Shown here: in pieces, positions 24,846 through 33,920 of the stretch
Numbering within the stretch: the stretch's first letter is position 1
Layout of the letters: each line of letters opens with the position of its first letter
Program-made: the position numbers and the translations under genes
The notes under the pieces: generated by a model
What the model saw: only the letters and a program-made list of their open reading frames with translations
Databases searched by the model: none
What the model was told of the DNA's origin: nothing
Origin: Clostridium algidicarnis DSM 15099
GTDB taxonomy: Bacteria > Bacillota > Clostridia > Clostridiales > Clostridiaceae
Direction: 5' to 3'
DNA: 64,000 nt
Assembly: GCF_002934235.1 (NCBI RefSeq)
Contig: NZ_PTIS01000002.1
Span: forward strand, 62,001 to 126,000

Positions 24846-25202
24846 ATGAAAATAGCAATGCCTAAAAATGGAGAATTGATTAATCAACACTTTGGTAAAA
24901 GTGAAAGCTTTTTGGTTGTAACAATGGAAGAAGGAAAGATCATAGATAAAAAGGAAATCTCAGCTTTAAAGTTACAACATAACCATGGAGGACTTTCAAA
25001 CTTACTTTTAGATGAGGGTGTTTCCTTGATTATAACTGGCGGAATAGGAGCCGGTGCCTATAATGCTTTAAAGGAAAATAACTTAGAGGTTATAAGAGGG
25101 GTTAATGGAAAAATAGAAGAGGTACTACTAGCTTACTTAAAAGGTGAATTAGAGGATAAGAATGTAGTGTGTAATCATAATGGAGAACATCATAATCATT
25201 AA
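24846..25202 (+). CDS. NifX/NafY-type dinitrogenase cofactor-binding-like protein
   Basis: 118 residues from ATG 24846, with AAAGGA 9 bases upstream; a GTG at 24840 is in frame but less well placed. The start MKIAMPKNGELINQHFGKSESFLV and the glycine-rich ITGGIGAGAYNALKE are typical of the NifX/NifB C-terminal/NafY domain. The domain is a small RNase H-like fold that can hold iron-sulfur or FeMo-cofactor precursors. The C-terminus is histidine-rich (HNGEHHNH). No nitrogenase genes are in the window, so a general iron-sulfur or metal-handling role is more likely than nitrogen fixation. Confidence 0.82.
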   Translation: MKIAMPKNGELINQHFGKSESFLVVTMEEGKIIDKKEISALKLQHNHGGLSNLLLDEGVSLIITGGIGAGAYNALKENNLEVIRGVNGKIEEVLLAYLKGELEDKNVVCNHNGEHHNH

Positions 25203-25272
25203 AGCATAATTATATATAAGTATTATGGTGATAATATTTTAAAAGTTTAAAACTCTAATAAATCTATTGCTT

Positions 25273-25332
25273 AAAGAAAACTTCAACTATTTTAAGTGGA
25301 ATTACTTAAAGTAGCTGAAGTTTTCTTTTTAT
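25273..25332. terminator. Terminator between the NifX-like gene and pepF
   Basis: Long hairpin AAAGAAAACTTCAACTA / TAGCTGAAGTTTTCTTT with one internal mismatch and an inner TTTAAGT/ACTTAAA extension, ending in T5 on the + strand. Confidence 0.8.
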
Positions 25333-25408
25333 ATATTACATATTTCATAGAATATAAGGCTTTTGATAGAACCTAATATGTTCTACTAAATATAATGTAT
25401 TATAGATA

Positions 25409-27181
25409 TTAGTTATTGCATAGGTTTAAAAATTCATCTATGTCACCTTTAATTATCTCTAAAGAATTTCTCCAAAAGTTAATATTATGGATATCTATAT
25501 TCATAACTTTTGTTACATCGGCTGCACTATTTTTACCTGTAAGTGCTAATAGTTTATCATATTCAGGGATAAATTCTTCACCTCTTTTTAGATATTCAGC
25601 ATAAAGACCCTTTGCAAATAGTAACCCAAAGGCATAAGGGAAGTTATAGTAGCTATATCCTGCTGAATAATAGTGAGGTTTGCAAATCCACATATAGGGG
25701 TGTAATAAATCTTGATCTAAACCATCACCATAGGCTTCTTTTTGAGCTGAAATCATTATTTCGTTAAGTTCTTTAGGGGTTAAAGCTGCCTCATCTCTCA
25801 TTTCAAATAACTTCTTTTCAAATAAAAATCTACTATAAATATCTATAATAATTTGTGTAGAATCTTGAAGTTCGCTTTCTAGAATACTTAAAGCATCTTC
25901 TTTGGTTGCCTTTTTTAGAGTAGCCTTTTTAACTATAGTTTCACAAAAGGTGGAAGCTGTTTCGGCTATAGGCATTGGATAATCAGAATTTAGTATAGAT
26001 TCGTTAAGAAGACAATTACCATGATAACCATGACCAAGCTCATGAGCTAGAGTGATTACATCACTAAGGTTTCCACCAAAGTTTAACATTATTCGACTTT
26101 GCCCTATGGTAGGAAGGCCAGCACAAAAAGCTCCTGCTACTTTTCCTTCCTTTGGAAGTACATCAATCCAATTTTCATCAAAAGCTCTTTTAGCAAAATC
26201 TCCAAGTTTATCACTAAAGGTTCTAAAATTTTCTTCAACAAAATCTTTTGCTTCATCATAACTGTAAGTTTTATTTACTTGTCCAATCGGAGCAAATATT
26301 TCATAAAAAGGTAGTCCATTTTCATAACCTAAAATTTCTGCTTTCTTTTTTAAGTATCCTCTAAAATAAGGAATATATTCCTTCATAGCATCTATCATAG
26401 CATCTAAGGCTTCCATGTCCATTCTAGATTTAATTAAGGATTCATGAAGAGGTGATTCGTATCCTCTTAATTTAGAAGTAGTTATAACTTCACCTTTTAT
26501 TCCGTTAAGGGCGGCAGCTGCTGAGTCTTCAATCTTTTTGTAGCTTTCAAGTTCAGCGTAATAAGCTGCCTTTCTAACTTCGCTATCTTTATGATGAGCT
26601 AAATTTCTAACTTCTGTAAGCGGCAATATCTTCTTTTTGCCATCAATCTCTATATCCACCATAAGCTTTGAAACCAAAGCTTCTTTTAAGGTGTCGAATG
26701 CTGAGGATCCTGTAGTCTGCATTTTTGCTATTATAGATTCCTCTTTATCACTTAGTACATATTTACTATTTGCCTTAATCTCTTTAAGCATAAACTCATG
26801 TTCTTTAAGCAAAGGGCTAGATTCTATTATATTATCTAAATTATCAATAGATCCTATGAATTTTTTGTATTTTGAATCACTTTCAGCCATTTCAGCTAAT
26901 ATTTTTTGGATTATTTCTGAATTTTTTAAAGCCTCAGAATTATTAGTATCAACTGAGGTTGTTAAACTACAGAAAGAATATAAATTTGTTACTAAGTTTG
27001 TAAGCTTTATATTGTCATTTATATATTTTTCAAGGGTAGATTTTATGTCATTGCTATTTATGTCGGAATTAACTTCACTATTTATTTTATATATAAATAG
27101 TTTTAACTCATTTAAATCTTCTTTAAATTCTTTGCTATCAAAAGAAGTGTAGAGTTCTTTTAAGCTCCAGTTTAAGTTCAT
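25409..27181 (-). CDS. pepF: Oligoendopeptidase F (M3B metallopeptidase)
   Basis: 590 residues, full length. The zinc site LAHELGHGYHG and the downstream Glu in PMPIAETASTFCE are the M3 ligands. The N-terminal part is all-helical, as in PepF. It is a cytosolic zinc enzyme that degrades peptides of about 7-17 residues, consistent with a peptide- and amino-acid-using organism. ATG follows GGAGGTATC and is read leftwards. Single gene. Confidence 0.96.
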   Translation of the reverse strand: MNLNWSLKELYTSFDSKEFKEDLNELKLFIYKINSEVNSDINSNDIKSTLEKYINDNIKLTNLVTNLYSFCSLTTSVDTNNSEALKNSEIIQKILAEMAESDSKYKKFIGSIDNLDNIIESSPLLKEHEFMLKEIKANSKYVLSDKEESIIAKMQTTGSSAFDTLKEALVSKLMVDIEIDGKKKILPLTEVRNLAHHKDSEVRKAAYYAELESYKKIEDSAAAALNGIKGEVITTSKLRGYESPLHESLIKSRMDMEALDAMIDAMKEYIPYFRGYLKKKAEILGYENGLPFYEIFAPIGQVNKTYSYDEAKDFVEENFRTFSDKLGDFAKRAFDENWIDVLPKEGKVAGAFCAGLPTIGQSRIMLNFGGNLSDVITLAHELGHGYHGNCLLNESILNSDYPMPIAETASTFCETIVKKATLKKATKEDALSILESELQDSTQIIIDIYSRFLFEKKLFEMRDEAALTPKELNEIMISAQKEAYGDGLDQDLLHPYMWICKPHYYSAGYSYYNFPYAFGLLFAKGLYAEYLKRGEEFIPEYDKLLALTGKNSAADVTKVMNIDIHNINFWRNSLEIIKGDIDEFLNLCNN

Positions 27182-27354
27182 AATGATACCTCCCTATAAT
27201 GTTGATATAAATAGTATATACTATTTATGTATTTTATTTCTACATAAAACAAAAGATAGATTAGGATAGTTGGTAAGTTGTGTGTTAATATAATATTTAT
27301 ATTGAAAATAAGAAATCCTAATTATTATGGATATACAAGAAAGTGAGGATTTTT

Positions 27355-28113
27355 ATGAAAAGGAACACAGGATGGATTAAATTTGCAGTTATATTAATAG
27401 CAATTAATCTATTTACGGTAAGACAAGTTTTATCTAAAAGTAAATTTAATGAAAAGGGTTGTGATATACCTGTGCTCATGTATCATTCTATTACAGATAA
27501 TAATAAAAAGATGTTTAGGGTCACTAAAGATAATTTTTATGATCAAATGAGATATCTAAAAGATAATGATTTTATTATATTAAGTATGGATGAAATGTAT
27601 GAGCACTTTAAAACCAATAAATCCTTTGAAGATAAGTCTATAGCAATAACCTTTGATGATGGGTATAAAGATAATTATTATAATGCCTACCCCATATTAA
27701 AAGAATTTGGAATGAATGCCACTATTTTTGTAGTTACAGATTATTTAGATGAAAGTGCTTACCTTAGTGTAGATGAAATTAAAGAAATGCAGATCAATAA
27801 TATTGACATTGAAAGCCATACTACCAATCATGCAAAACTAGACAAGCTTACGGAAGTTGATAGAATTAACACATTGAGAGGTTCTAAGGATTATATTGAT
27901 GAAGTGTTAAATAAAGAGGTGAAATATATATCATATCCTTATGGAAGGTGCAACAAACAAGTAGTTCGAGATGCTTATCTTGAAGGCTATAAAATGTCTT
28001 TTACTACAAAGTTTGGACATGCTAAAGGAAAAGATGATTTAAATAAATTGAAAAGAGTTATGGTAAGTGGGTATATGAATATGGATCATTTCAAAAAGGT
28101 AGTTAATAAGTAA
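27355..28113 (+). CDS. Polysaccharide deacetylase (NodB/CE4), membrane-anchored
   Basis: 252 residues from ATG 27355, preceded by AGTGAGGA; the in-frame GTG at 27343 overlaps that ribosome site. An N-terminal hydrophobic helix (about 7-23) is a signal anchor or signal peptide. CE4 motifs are in order: IAITFDDGYKDN (catalytic Asp-Asp), ESHTTNHAKL (metal His pair), YISYPYGRC. It probably removes N-acetyl groups from peptidoglycan or another surface glycan outside the cell. Similar to PgaB/IcaB-type short proteins, but no exopolysaccharide operon is adjacent. Confidence 0.9.
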   Translation: MKRNTGWIKFAVILIAINLFTVRQVLSKSKFNEKGCDIPVLMYHSITDNNKKMFRVTKDNFYDQMRYLKDNDFIILSMDEMYEHFKTNKSFEDKSIAITFDDGYKDNYYNAYPILKEFGMNATIFVVTDYLDESAYLSVDEIKEMQINNIDIESHTTNHAKLDKLTEVDRINTLRGSKDYIDEVLNKEVKYISYPYGRCNKQVVRDAYLEGYKMSFTTKFGHAKGKDDLNKLKRVMVSGYMNMDHFKKVVNK

Positions 28114-28147
28114 CATATGAATATCAAGTATTAAAAGAAAAGTAGTA

Positions 28148-28203
28148 CATAAGAAATAAAGAATCATTATGGCGTTTGCTATATTGATTCTTTATTTCTT
28201 ATG
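28148..28203. terminator. Bidirectional terminator, deacetylase / acyltransferase
   Basis: Perfect 19-bp stem (CATAAGAAATAAAGAATCA / TGATTCTTTATTTCTTATG), 18-nt loop, between convergent genes. Confidence 0.8.
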
Positions 28204-28211
28204 CAGATATA

Positions 28212-28925
28212 TTATAATTTACTTTGAATAATTCCTTTAACATTAAAAGCTAAATTATCTAATTCTGTTTTAGAAAGGTTATCTGTTCTTATCATTGGAT
28301 GTATAAATATTTCAACTTCAGCAGGTTTTACCCTGCCACCGTTTTGTTCCATGAGCTTATAAGATCCATTTACGGTAACGGGAACTATCGGTACTTTGGC
28401 TTTGGTGGCTAATTTAAAACTTCCAGCTTTAAAATTACCTATTTCATTTTTACGACTTCGAGTGCCTTCAGGGAATATTACTAGAGAATAACCACTTTTA
28501 AGGATATTTATACCGTCTACAATAGCCTCAGCTGATTTTCTAATGCTACTTCTATCCATGAAAACACAGTGCATATATTCCATCCATGTACTTAAAACAG
28601 GTATCTTTTTCATCTCAATCTTAGCAACATACCCTTTAGGCTTATCTATATAACTCATAAACAAGGCAATATCAAAATTGCCTTGGTGGTTACTAACAAA
28701 GAGCACAGCAATATCTTTTGGAACATTTTCTTTGCCATAAACATTAACCTTTGCCCCGCTGAGCTTAACATGGGACATAGCCCAGGAGGATGTAGCCTTA
28801 TTTATATATTCATCCTTTTCTTTAATTTTTCCTTGGCGTTCTAAAGATTTAATTTTATAAACACCTGGGATTTTACCAATTAAACTTGTGGCAAAGTGAG
28901 TATACCAAGCTATAGTTCTAAGCAT
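28212..28925 (-). CDS. plsC: 1-acyl-sn-glycerol-3-phosphate acyltransferase (PlsC family)
   Basis: 237 residues. Acyltransferase motif I is NHQGNFD and the substrate-binding block is FPEGTRSR; a further block VPIVPVTVNGSYKL matches motif IV. A hydrophobic N-terminus fits membrane association. It transfers an acyl chain to lysophosphatidic acid to make phosphatidic acid. ATG follows AGGAGATTT. Single gene. Paralogues are common in clostridia, so which acyltransferase this is remains open. Confidence 0.9.
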   Translation of the reverse strand: MLRTIAWYTHFATSLIGKIPGVYKIKSLERQGKIKEKDEYINKATSSWAMSHVKLSGAKVNVYGKENVPKDIAVLFVSNHQGNFDIALFMSYIDKPKGYVAKIEMKKIPVLSTWMEYMHCVFMDRSSIRKSAEAIVDGINILKSGYSLVIFPEGTRSRKNEIGNFKAGSFKLATKAKVPIVPVTVNGSYKLMEQNGGRVKPAEVEIFIHPMIRTDNLSKTELDNLAFNVKGIIQSKL

Positions 28926-29036
28926 AATAAATCTCCTATCTGTATTTAGATTTAGGATATATTTGTAAAAACACTATTTTAATTATAGTATAAATCTCAA
29001 CTTTATTAAAGTAAGAAATAGAATAATTATATAAGA

Positions 29037-30794
29037 TTATTTTTTAGAAGTATCCTTAGGTACAGTAGGAATATCTATTTTGAGCCTATCTATTTTAATA
29101 AAAGAAAATACAATAGGTATAAGGCAAACTAGAGTGTTAGCATAAAGGTATCTAAAATCTTGAGCTGGGGTAGCTATAAATATAGTTGCTGCATTTAGCA
29201 ATACTGGTAAAATTACAAGTATAGTTTTTGCACCATTTCTTAATATAGCTAAAAAACCAAATAACAAAATAAAAAACATTTGAAAAGCTGGTTTCCAGAA
29301 GAAATACTGCAAATCAGGCTTTTGAGTTAAATTTAAAAATTTATTTCCAACTTTAGTTAGACTATTACTTAAAACAGTTTGTTTTAATCCTAAAGAATTT
29401 GGTAAAATCTCTCGACTACCCCAGTTTACATAGCCCTTAACTGACCAACCTATAGCAGTTTGGCTTAGGTAAGAATCAAAGGCTATCTTAGGATTTTGAA
29501 TACAAGCCCCCGCCCAAAGTTTAAGGAAGGCCATTTTATCCTCCATTAATTTATCTACTTTAAAGTCTTTGTGAAATTTAATATAATCTACATTACCTGG
29601 CATATAATTTTCTGACCAAGAATTTAAAGGCATTATTTCACTAGCTTTTTTTAATTGATCTTCATTTAAATAGCCATTATTTTTTATAACCGCAGCAATT
29701 TGCTGTGTTGGAATTCCAAAAGCCTCACTAGAGGAAGCAGGTTCTATTCCAATTAGGCTATAAATTGGTCCCTTTATTAAAAGAAAAACAACTAAGACAG
29801 AAACAAACGTTATTATATATGGTTTTGATTTTTTTATATTTGATACTATTAATATTACTAATGTTCCGAATAGCGGAACTAAGCCATTATGTCTAAATAA
29901 CACAACACCAAGGGAACAAAGTATAAAATAAATAAGATTTTTTCTATTATATATCCATTCATTATTAGTAATAACAATGTTTATAATTAGCATTGTAAAT
30001 AAGAGTATAAATCCGCTATAAATTATATCCTTCCACAAAGTAACAAACATTATTCCATTAACAGGGTTTAAGGCCATGGCTAAAATAATTAAATATAAAA
30101 TCTTTTTATCTACACCAAGTCTTTCAAAGTTATACATACAATATCCAATCATTATAGACATAATAATCACCTGCACTATAACAACCGCAGCAGGAGAATA
30201 CCATACTCTTGTAATTAAATAGGTGAATAAGGTATGTACTACAGGGTTAGAATCATAATATACACCCTTTGATATTTGATTCCATTGATTCATTGAGTCT
30301 GCTGTCATAACCCCTGGATAAAATGACAGTAAATAAAAGATCCCCAATAAAATAAAAGGAATGGCATATATAAGTATTCTTTTTTTACTTATGTCTTTAT
30401 GATTAACTTCAATTTCAAACTGTAAGAGTTCTATAAAAAAGATCAAAAAAGATGTAAAAAGAAGTAAAAACATAAATAGTTTGATTGAATATTTAACAAT
30501 AGTTGGATAAGGTAATAAGTAGTTTTTATAAGATATAAATATAACTTTATATAATATACATGATAGAAAAGAAAATATAAGTATTAGTATTTTGTTGTTT
30601 TTGCTTAGATTATTAAATTTATTAGGTAGTTCATTTATTATTTTACTGAAAAATATAGCTAGGGGAATAATAAAAAATAGTGGTATAAGCATCCTATTAT
30701 TATTGTTTGGATTAATGTAAAGGGAAATTGTAAAACTATAAATAATACCTAAAATTAGACTAGATAGATTGTTAGTAACTTTGCTTTTAATCAT
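29037..30794 (-). CDS. Polytopic membrane protein, GT-C glycosyltransferase-like (DUF6020 type)
   Basis: 585 residues with about twelve or more membrane helices. The loop after the fourth or fifth helix, SFYPGVMTADSMNQWNQ, carries the acidic residue expected in the first extracytoplasmic loop of GT-C lipid-linked-sugar glycosyltransferases. The family resembles clostridial DUF6020 proteins. It is transcribed away from a GT2 and a DUF2304 gene, a common context for polyprenyl-phosphate-sugar glycosylation. The substrate is not deducible; enzymatic function is inference. Confidence 0.65.
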   Translation of the reverse strand: MIKSKVTNNLSSLILGIIYSFTISLYINPNNNNRMLIPLFFIIPLAIFFSKIINELPNKFNNLSKNNKILILIFSFLSCILYKVIFISYKNYLLPYPTIVKYSIKLFMFLLLFTSFLIFFIELLQFEIEVNHKDISKKRILIYAIPFILLGIFYLLSFYPGVMTADSMNQWNQISKGVYYDSNPVVHTLFTYLITRVWYSPAAVVIVQVIIMSIMIGYCMYNFERLGVDKKILYLIILAMALNPVNGIMFVTLWKDIIYSGFILLFTMLIINIVITNNEWIYNRKNLIYFILCSLGVVLFRHNGLVPLFGTLVILIVSNIKKSKPYIITFVSVLVVFLLIKGPIYSLIGIEPASSSEAFGIPTQQIAAVIKNNGYLNEDQLKKASEIMPLNSWSENYMPGNVDYIKFHKDFKVDKLMEDKMAFLKLWAGACIQNPKIAFDSYLSQTAIGWSVKGYVNWGSREILPNSLGLKQTVLSNSLTKVGNKFLNLTQKPDLQYFFWKPAFQMFFILLFGFLAILRNGAKTILVILPVLLNAATIFIATPAQDFRYLYANTLVCLIPIVFSFIKIDRLKIDIPTVPKDTSKK

Positions 30795-31032
30795 ATTTCA
30801 CCTCTTAAATAGTTATTACCTTATTAGGTGTCACACTATGCTCATACAATATTATACATTAGTGGTAAATAAATGTAAAGATATATGAAGGATAAGTTAA
30901 AAAATAATTTAAAAGGTAAAAATTAGTTATTTGAAATTTAAAATATAGTAAATATATGCTATAATTGATGTCAAAATAAAGAAGATACTTAGAAAAAATT
31001 AATAATGAAAAAGATAAAGAGGTAAATGAATA

Positions 31033-31722
31033 ATGAAAGTACTGATTATTATTCCTGCTTTTAACGAAGAAGAAAACTTAATTAAATTAATAGATAACAT
31101 AAAGATATGTTGTCCTTTTTATGATATCTTAATAGTGAATGATTGCTCTACAGATAATACAAGACTTTTAAGGTTTCAGCCACCAGTTTATAAGATAGAT
31201 TTAGGTTCTAACTTAGGCATTGGGGGAGCCGTACAGACAGGGTATAAATTTGCATATTATAATGATTACGATGTGGCTATACAGGTAGATGGAGATGGCC
31301 AGCATAATCCTAAGTACATAAAAGATCTTATTGAAGAGATTAATAAGGGAGAGAATATGTGTCTTGGATCAAGGTTTATAGATAAGGCGGGATTTCAATC
31401 CACCTTTGCAAGAAGAATAGGTATAGTATATTTTTCAAACCTTATACATTTGGTATGTAAAAAAAGGATAACAGATCCAACTTCGGGATTTAGAGCTTGT
31501 GATAAAACTGTAATTAAGATGTTTGCAAAAAGATATCCTACAGATTACCCAGAGCCTGAAACGGTAGTTTATTTAGCAAAAAACAAGCTTCGTATAAAAG
31601 AGATTCCTGTAGTAATGAATGAGAGAGAAAGTGGAGTGTCATCAATAAATCTCATTAAATCTATATACTATATGATAAAGGTTTCAATAGCTATATGCTT
31701 TACTTCGATTTCTAATAGATAA
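31033..31722 (+). CDS. Family 2 glycosyltransferase (polyprenyl-phosphate sugar synthase-like)
   Basis: 229 residues. GT2 motifs: LIIIPAFNEEENL at the start, DILIVNDCSTDNT, and the metal-binding VDGDGQH. The region around LGSRF and DPTSGFRAC matches dolichol-phosphate-mannose-synthase-like enzymes. There are no C-terminal membrane helices, so the next gene's small membrane protein (35 bases downstream) may anchor it. It probably charges undecaprenyl phosphate with a sugar on the cytosolic side. ATG follows AAAGAGGTAAATGA. Confidence 0.88.
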   Translation: MKVLIIIPAFNEEENLIKLIDNIKICCPFYDILIVNDCSTDNTRLLRFQPPVYKIDLGSNLGIGGAVQTGYKFAYYNDYDVAIQVDGDGQHNPKYIKDLIEEINKGENMCLGSRFIDKAGFQSTFARRIGIVYFSNLIHLVCKKRITDPTSGFRACDKTVIKMFAKRYPTDYPEPETVVYLAKNKLRIKEIPVVMNERESGVSSINLIKSIYYMIKVSIAICFTSISNR

Positions 31723-31756
31723 CATAATTATAATTTGAACTTTGGAGGATGGATAG

Positions 31757-32125
31757 ATGAATTATCAGCTTCAGATTATTCTAATATTAGTGTCAATAGG
31801 ATTTTTTATATTTATTTATAAAATGATAACAAATTATAAGATGGACCTTAGACATAGTTTAGTTTGGGTTTTATCTAGCTTAGTTTTCATATTAATGTCT
31901 ATATTTCCAGGTATCTTAACTAGTATTTCAAGATTATTACATATTGAAGAACCTGTTAATACAATATTTCTTTTAGTTATATTTTTTCTTTTAGTAGTTA
32001 CATTTACCTTAACACTTACTATTTCAAAAAGATCTAGCAGCATAAAAGATTTAGTACAAGAGGTTGCGATTTTAAAGCTTAAGGTTGAAGAATTATCTAA
32101 AGAACAGGGGAAGGATAAGAACTAA
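31757..32125 (+). CDS. DUF2304-family small membrane protein
   Basis: 122 residues with three hydrophobic helices (about 4-22, 33-55, 70-90) and a charged C-terminal coiled segment (about 93-120). LRHSLVWVLSSLVFILMSIF is the DUF2304 core. Such proteins are regularly encoded beside polyprenyl-phosphate GT2 enzymes and probably act as their membrane partner. It follows the GT2 gene within 35 bases, with GGAGG before the ATG, and the unit ends at a terminator. Confidence 0.8.
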   Translation: MNYQLQIILILVSIGFFIFIYKMITNYKMDLRHSLVWVLSSLVFILMSIFPGILTSISRLLHIEEPVNTIFLLVIFFLLVVTFTLTLTISKRSSSIKDLVQEVAILKLKVEELSKEQGKDKN

Positions 32126-32158
32126 GACTATAAAAGATACTACATAAGATTTATTGGG

Positions 32159-32194
32159 GATCAGTGATTTTTTTTAGATATACTGGTCTTTTTT
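32159..32194 (+). terminator. Terminator after the GT2-DUF2304 unit
   Basis: GATCAGT pairs with ACTGGTC (one G-U), followed by T6. A short but well-placed stem. Confidence 0.7.
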
Positions 32195-32234
32195 ATATAG
32201 AACTTTTAATTAAAATAAAACCTATAATAATTTT

Positions 32235-32263
32235 TTGACAATAGATAGAACTATTGATAAAAT
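32235..32263 (+). promoter_or_regulatory. Sigma-A promoter of the helicase gene
   Basis: TTGACA, 17-base spacer, TAAAAT, about 40 bases before the ATG. Confidence 0.65.
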
Positions 32264-32301
32264 TAATAATCAGGTAACTTGATGAAAGAGGTAGAAAAAA
32301 G

Positions 32302-33447
32302 ATGGCAGTTAATTTTGAAAGTCTTAAGATAACAGAAAAAATGATAAGTGGGTTAGAAGGTTTAGGAATTAAAAAACCTACAGAGATTCAAGAAAAGGTA
32401 ATTCCCTTAGCTTTAGAGGGAAAAAATTTAATAGGACAGTCTGAGACAGGCACAGGTAAGACACTTTCCTATCTTTTACCTATAATAGAAAAGATAGATG
32501 TAAATAAAAAAGAGATGCAATGTATAATAATAGCTCCAACACATGAGCTTGTAATGCAGATACATAATACCATTTCAGATTTAAGAAATAGTTCAGGTAT
32601 AGAGGTTTCATCTACACCTTTAATAGGAAGTGCTAATGTTACAAGACAAATAGAAAAGTTAAAGTCAAAGCCTCATATTATAGTAGGATCTTCAGGAAGA
32701 ATATTAGAGTTAATAAAAAAAAGGAAGATATCTGCACACACCATAAAAACCATGGTTATTGATGAAGTAGATAAGCTTTTAGATAAGGATAATATCCCTT
32801 CTATAAAAGAGATAATAAAAGCTACACCAAAGGAAACTCAAATAATGATGTTTTCAGCTACTATAACAGACAATACCTTAGATGTTTCTAAAACTTTAGC
32901 TTCAGATGTTGTTGTATTAAGTGTTAAAAATACAAATGCTGTTAATGAGAATATAATTCATGGATATATTTTAACTGAACATAGAAAGAAGATAGATACA
33001 TTAAGAAAACTTATATCTGCAGTAAAACCTAAAAGGGCTCTTGTATTTATTAACAGTAGTTATGATGTAGAGAAAACTCTTGAAAAGCTTAGATTCCATA
33101 ATATAAAGGTAGACTCTGTTCACGGTAGTAATGATAAAGAAGATAGACAAAGAGCCTTAGAAAACTTTAGAAAAGGTAGTATACAAGTTTTAGTTGCATC
33201 TGACATTGCTGCAAGAGGACTTGATATTAAAGGCATAACCCATGTGATAAATTTAGATCTACCAAAGGATTCTAAAGATTATCTACATAGAGCAGGAAGA
33301 GTTGCAAGGGCAGGAGAAATAGGAGAAGTATTTTCTCTTGTAGATCCTAAAGAAGAAGGCTTTATAAAAAAATATGAAGATAGCTTTAAGATTATTATTC
33401 CAGAGAAATATATGTATGGTGGAAGAGTTGAGATTCAAGAAGATTAA
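32302..33447 (+). CDS. DEAD-box-type RNA helicase with DEVD motif II
   Basis: 381 residues, short and lacking C-terminal extensions. The Q motif is in FESLKITEKMISGL..GIKKPTEIQ; motif I is SETGTGKT; Ia is APTHEL (usually PTREL); motif II reads DEVD where DEAD is usual; III is SAT; and VI is HRAGRVARAG (usually HRxGRxGR). The catalytic acid pair Asp-Glu and the SAT motif remain, so ATPase activity is plausible. It probably remodels RNA or ribosomal particles, like the cold-shock helicases of Firmicutes. The departures in Ia, II and VI place it in a divergent subgroup. Confidence 0.88.
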   Translation: MAVNFESLKITEKMISGLEGLGIKKPTEIQEKVIPLALEGKNLIGQSETGTGKTLSYLLPIIEKIDVNKKEMQCIIIAPTHELVMQIHNTISDLRNSSGIEVSSTPLIGSANVTRQIEKLKSKPHIIVGSSGRILELIKKRKISAHTIKTMVIDEVDKLLDKDNIPSIKEIIKATPKETQIMMFSATITDNTLDVSKTLASDVVVLSVKNTNAVNENIIHGYILTEHRKKIDTLRKLISAVKPKRALVFINSSYDVEKTLEKLRFHNIKVDSVHGSNDKEDRQRALENFRKGSIQVLVASDIAARGLDIKGITHVINLDLPKDSKDYLHRAGRVARAGEIGEVFSLVDPKEEGFIKKYEDSFKIIIPEKYMYGGRVEIQED

Positions 33448-33507
33448 CAGGTGAATTAGGACTTTTATAGAAGTTTACAGGAAATATTTAGAGGAGAGTT
33501 ATTAGTT

Positions 33508-33846
33508 ATGAATATTCAAATTTTTGGCATCAAAAAATGCTTTGATACAAAAAAGGCAGAAAGATATTTTAAGGAAAGAAATATAAAATATCAGTTTATT
33601 GATTTAAATGAAAAGGCATTAAGCAAAGGAGAGCTACAAAGTGTAAAATCTTCTGTAGGATTAATAAATTTAATAAATAAGGAAAGTAAAGAATATGAAA
33701 AGCTAAATCTTTCAAATATTAGAAGCGATAGTATAAGAGAAGAAATTCTTTTAAACAACCCTAAACTATATAAAACACCTATAGTTCGTAATGGTAAGGT
33801 GGCTACAGTTGGCTATGCCATAGAGGTTTGGAAACTTTGGGAGTAG
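33508..33846 (+). CDS. ArsC/Spx-family thioredoxin-fold protein
   Basis: 112 residues of the ArsC/Spx/YffB fold: an IQIFGIKKCFDTKKAERYF start with a single N-terminal cysteine (Cys11) and no CxxC, and a C-terminal KTPIVRNGKVATVGY block containing the conserved cis-proline region. Spx has CxxC and binds RNA polymerase; here only one cysteine is present, so it is closer to ArsC-related proteins of unknown role. It lies 60 bases after the helicase and may share its transcript. Confidence 0.8.
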   Translation: MNIQIFGIKKCFDTKKAERYFKERNIKYQFIDLNEKALSKGELQSVKSSVGLINLINKESKEYEKLNLSNIRSDSIREEILLNNPKLYKTPIVRNGKVATVGYAIEVWKLWE

Positions 33847-33920
33847 AAAAAGGGCATACTAAAGCTTAAACATCTTTATTTAAAAGGTTCAAACCCCTGA
33901 ACTTATACCTCGATAGGTCT

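Noticed and set aside
24846-25202. Evidence of nitrogen fixation
   Set aside because: Only a single NifX-like domain is present; such proteins occur widely in non-diazotrophs.
25416-27152. Several frames on the + strand opposite pepF
   Set aside because: They are serine/leucine-rich mirror frames of a well-supported M3 peptidase gene.
33880-33910. GGTTCAAACCCC resembling a tRNA T-arm
   Set aside because: No cloverleaf can be built around it; only a short hairpin with TGAAC remains.
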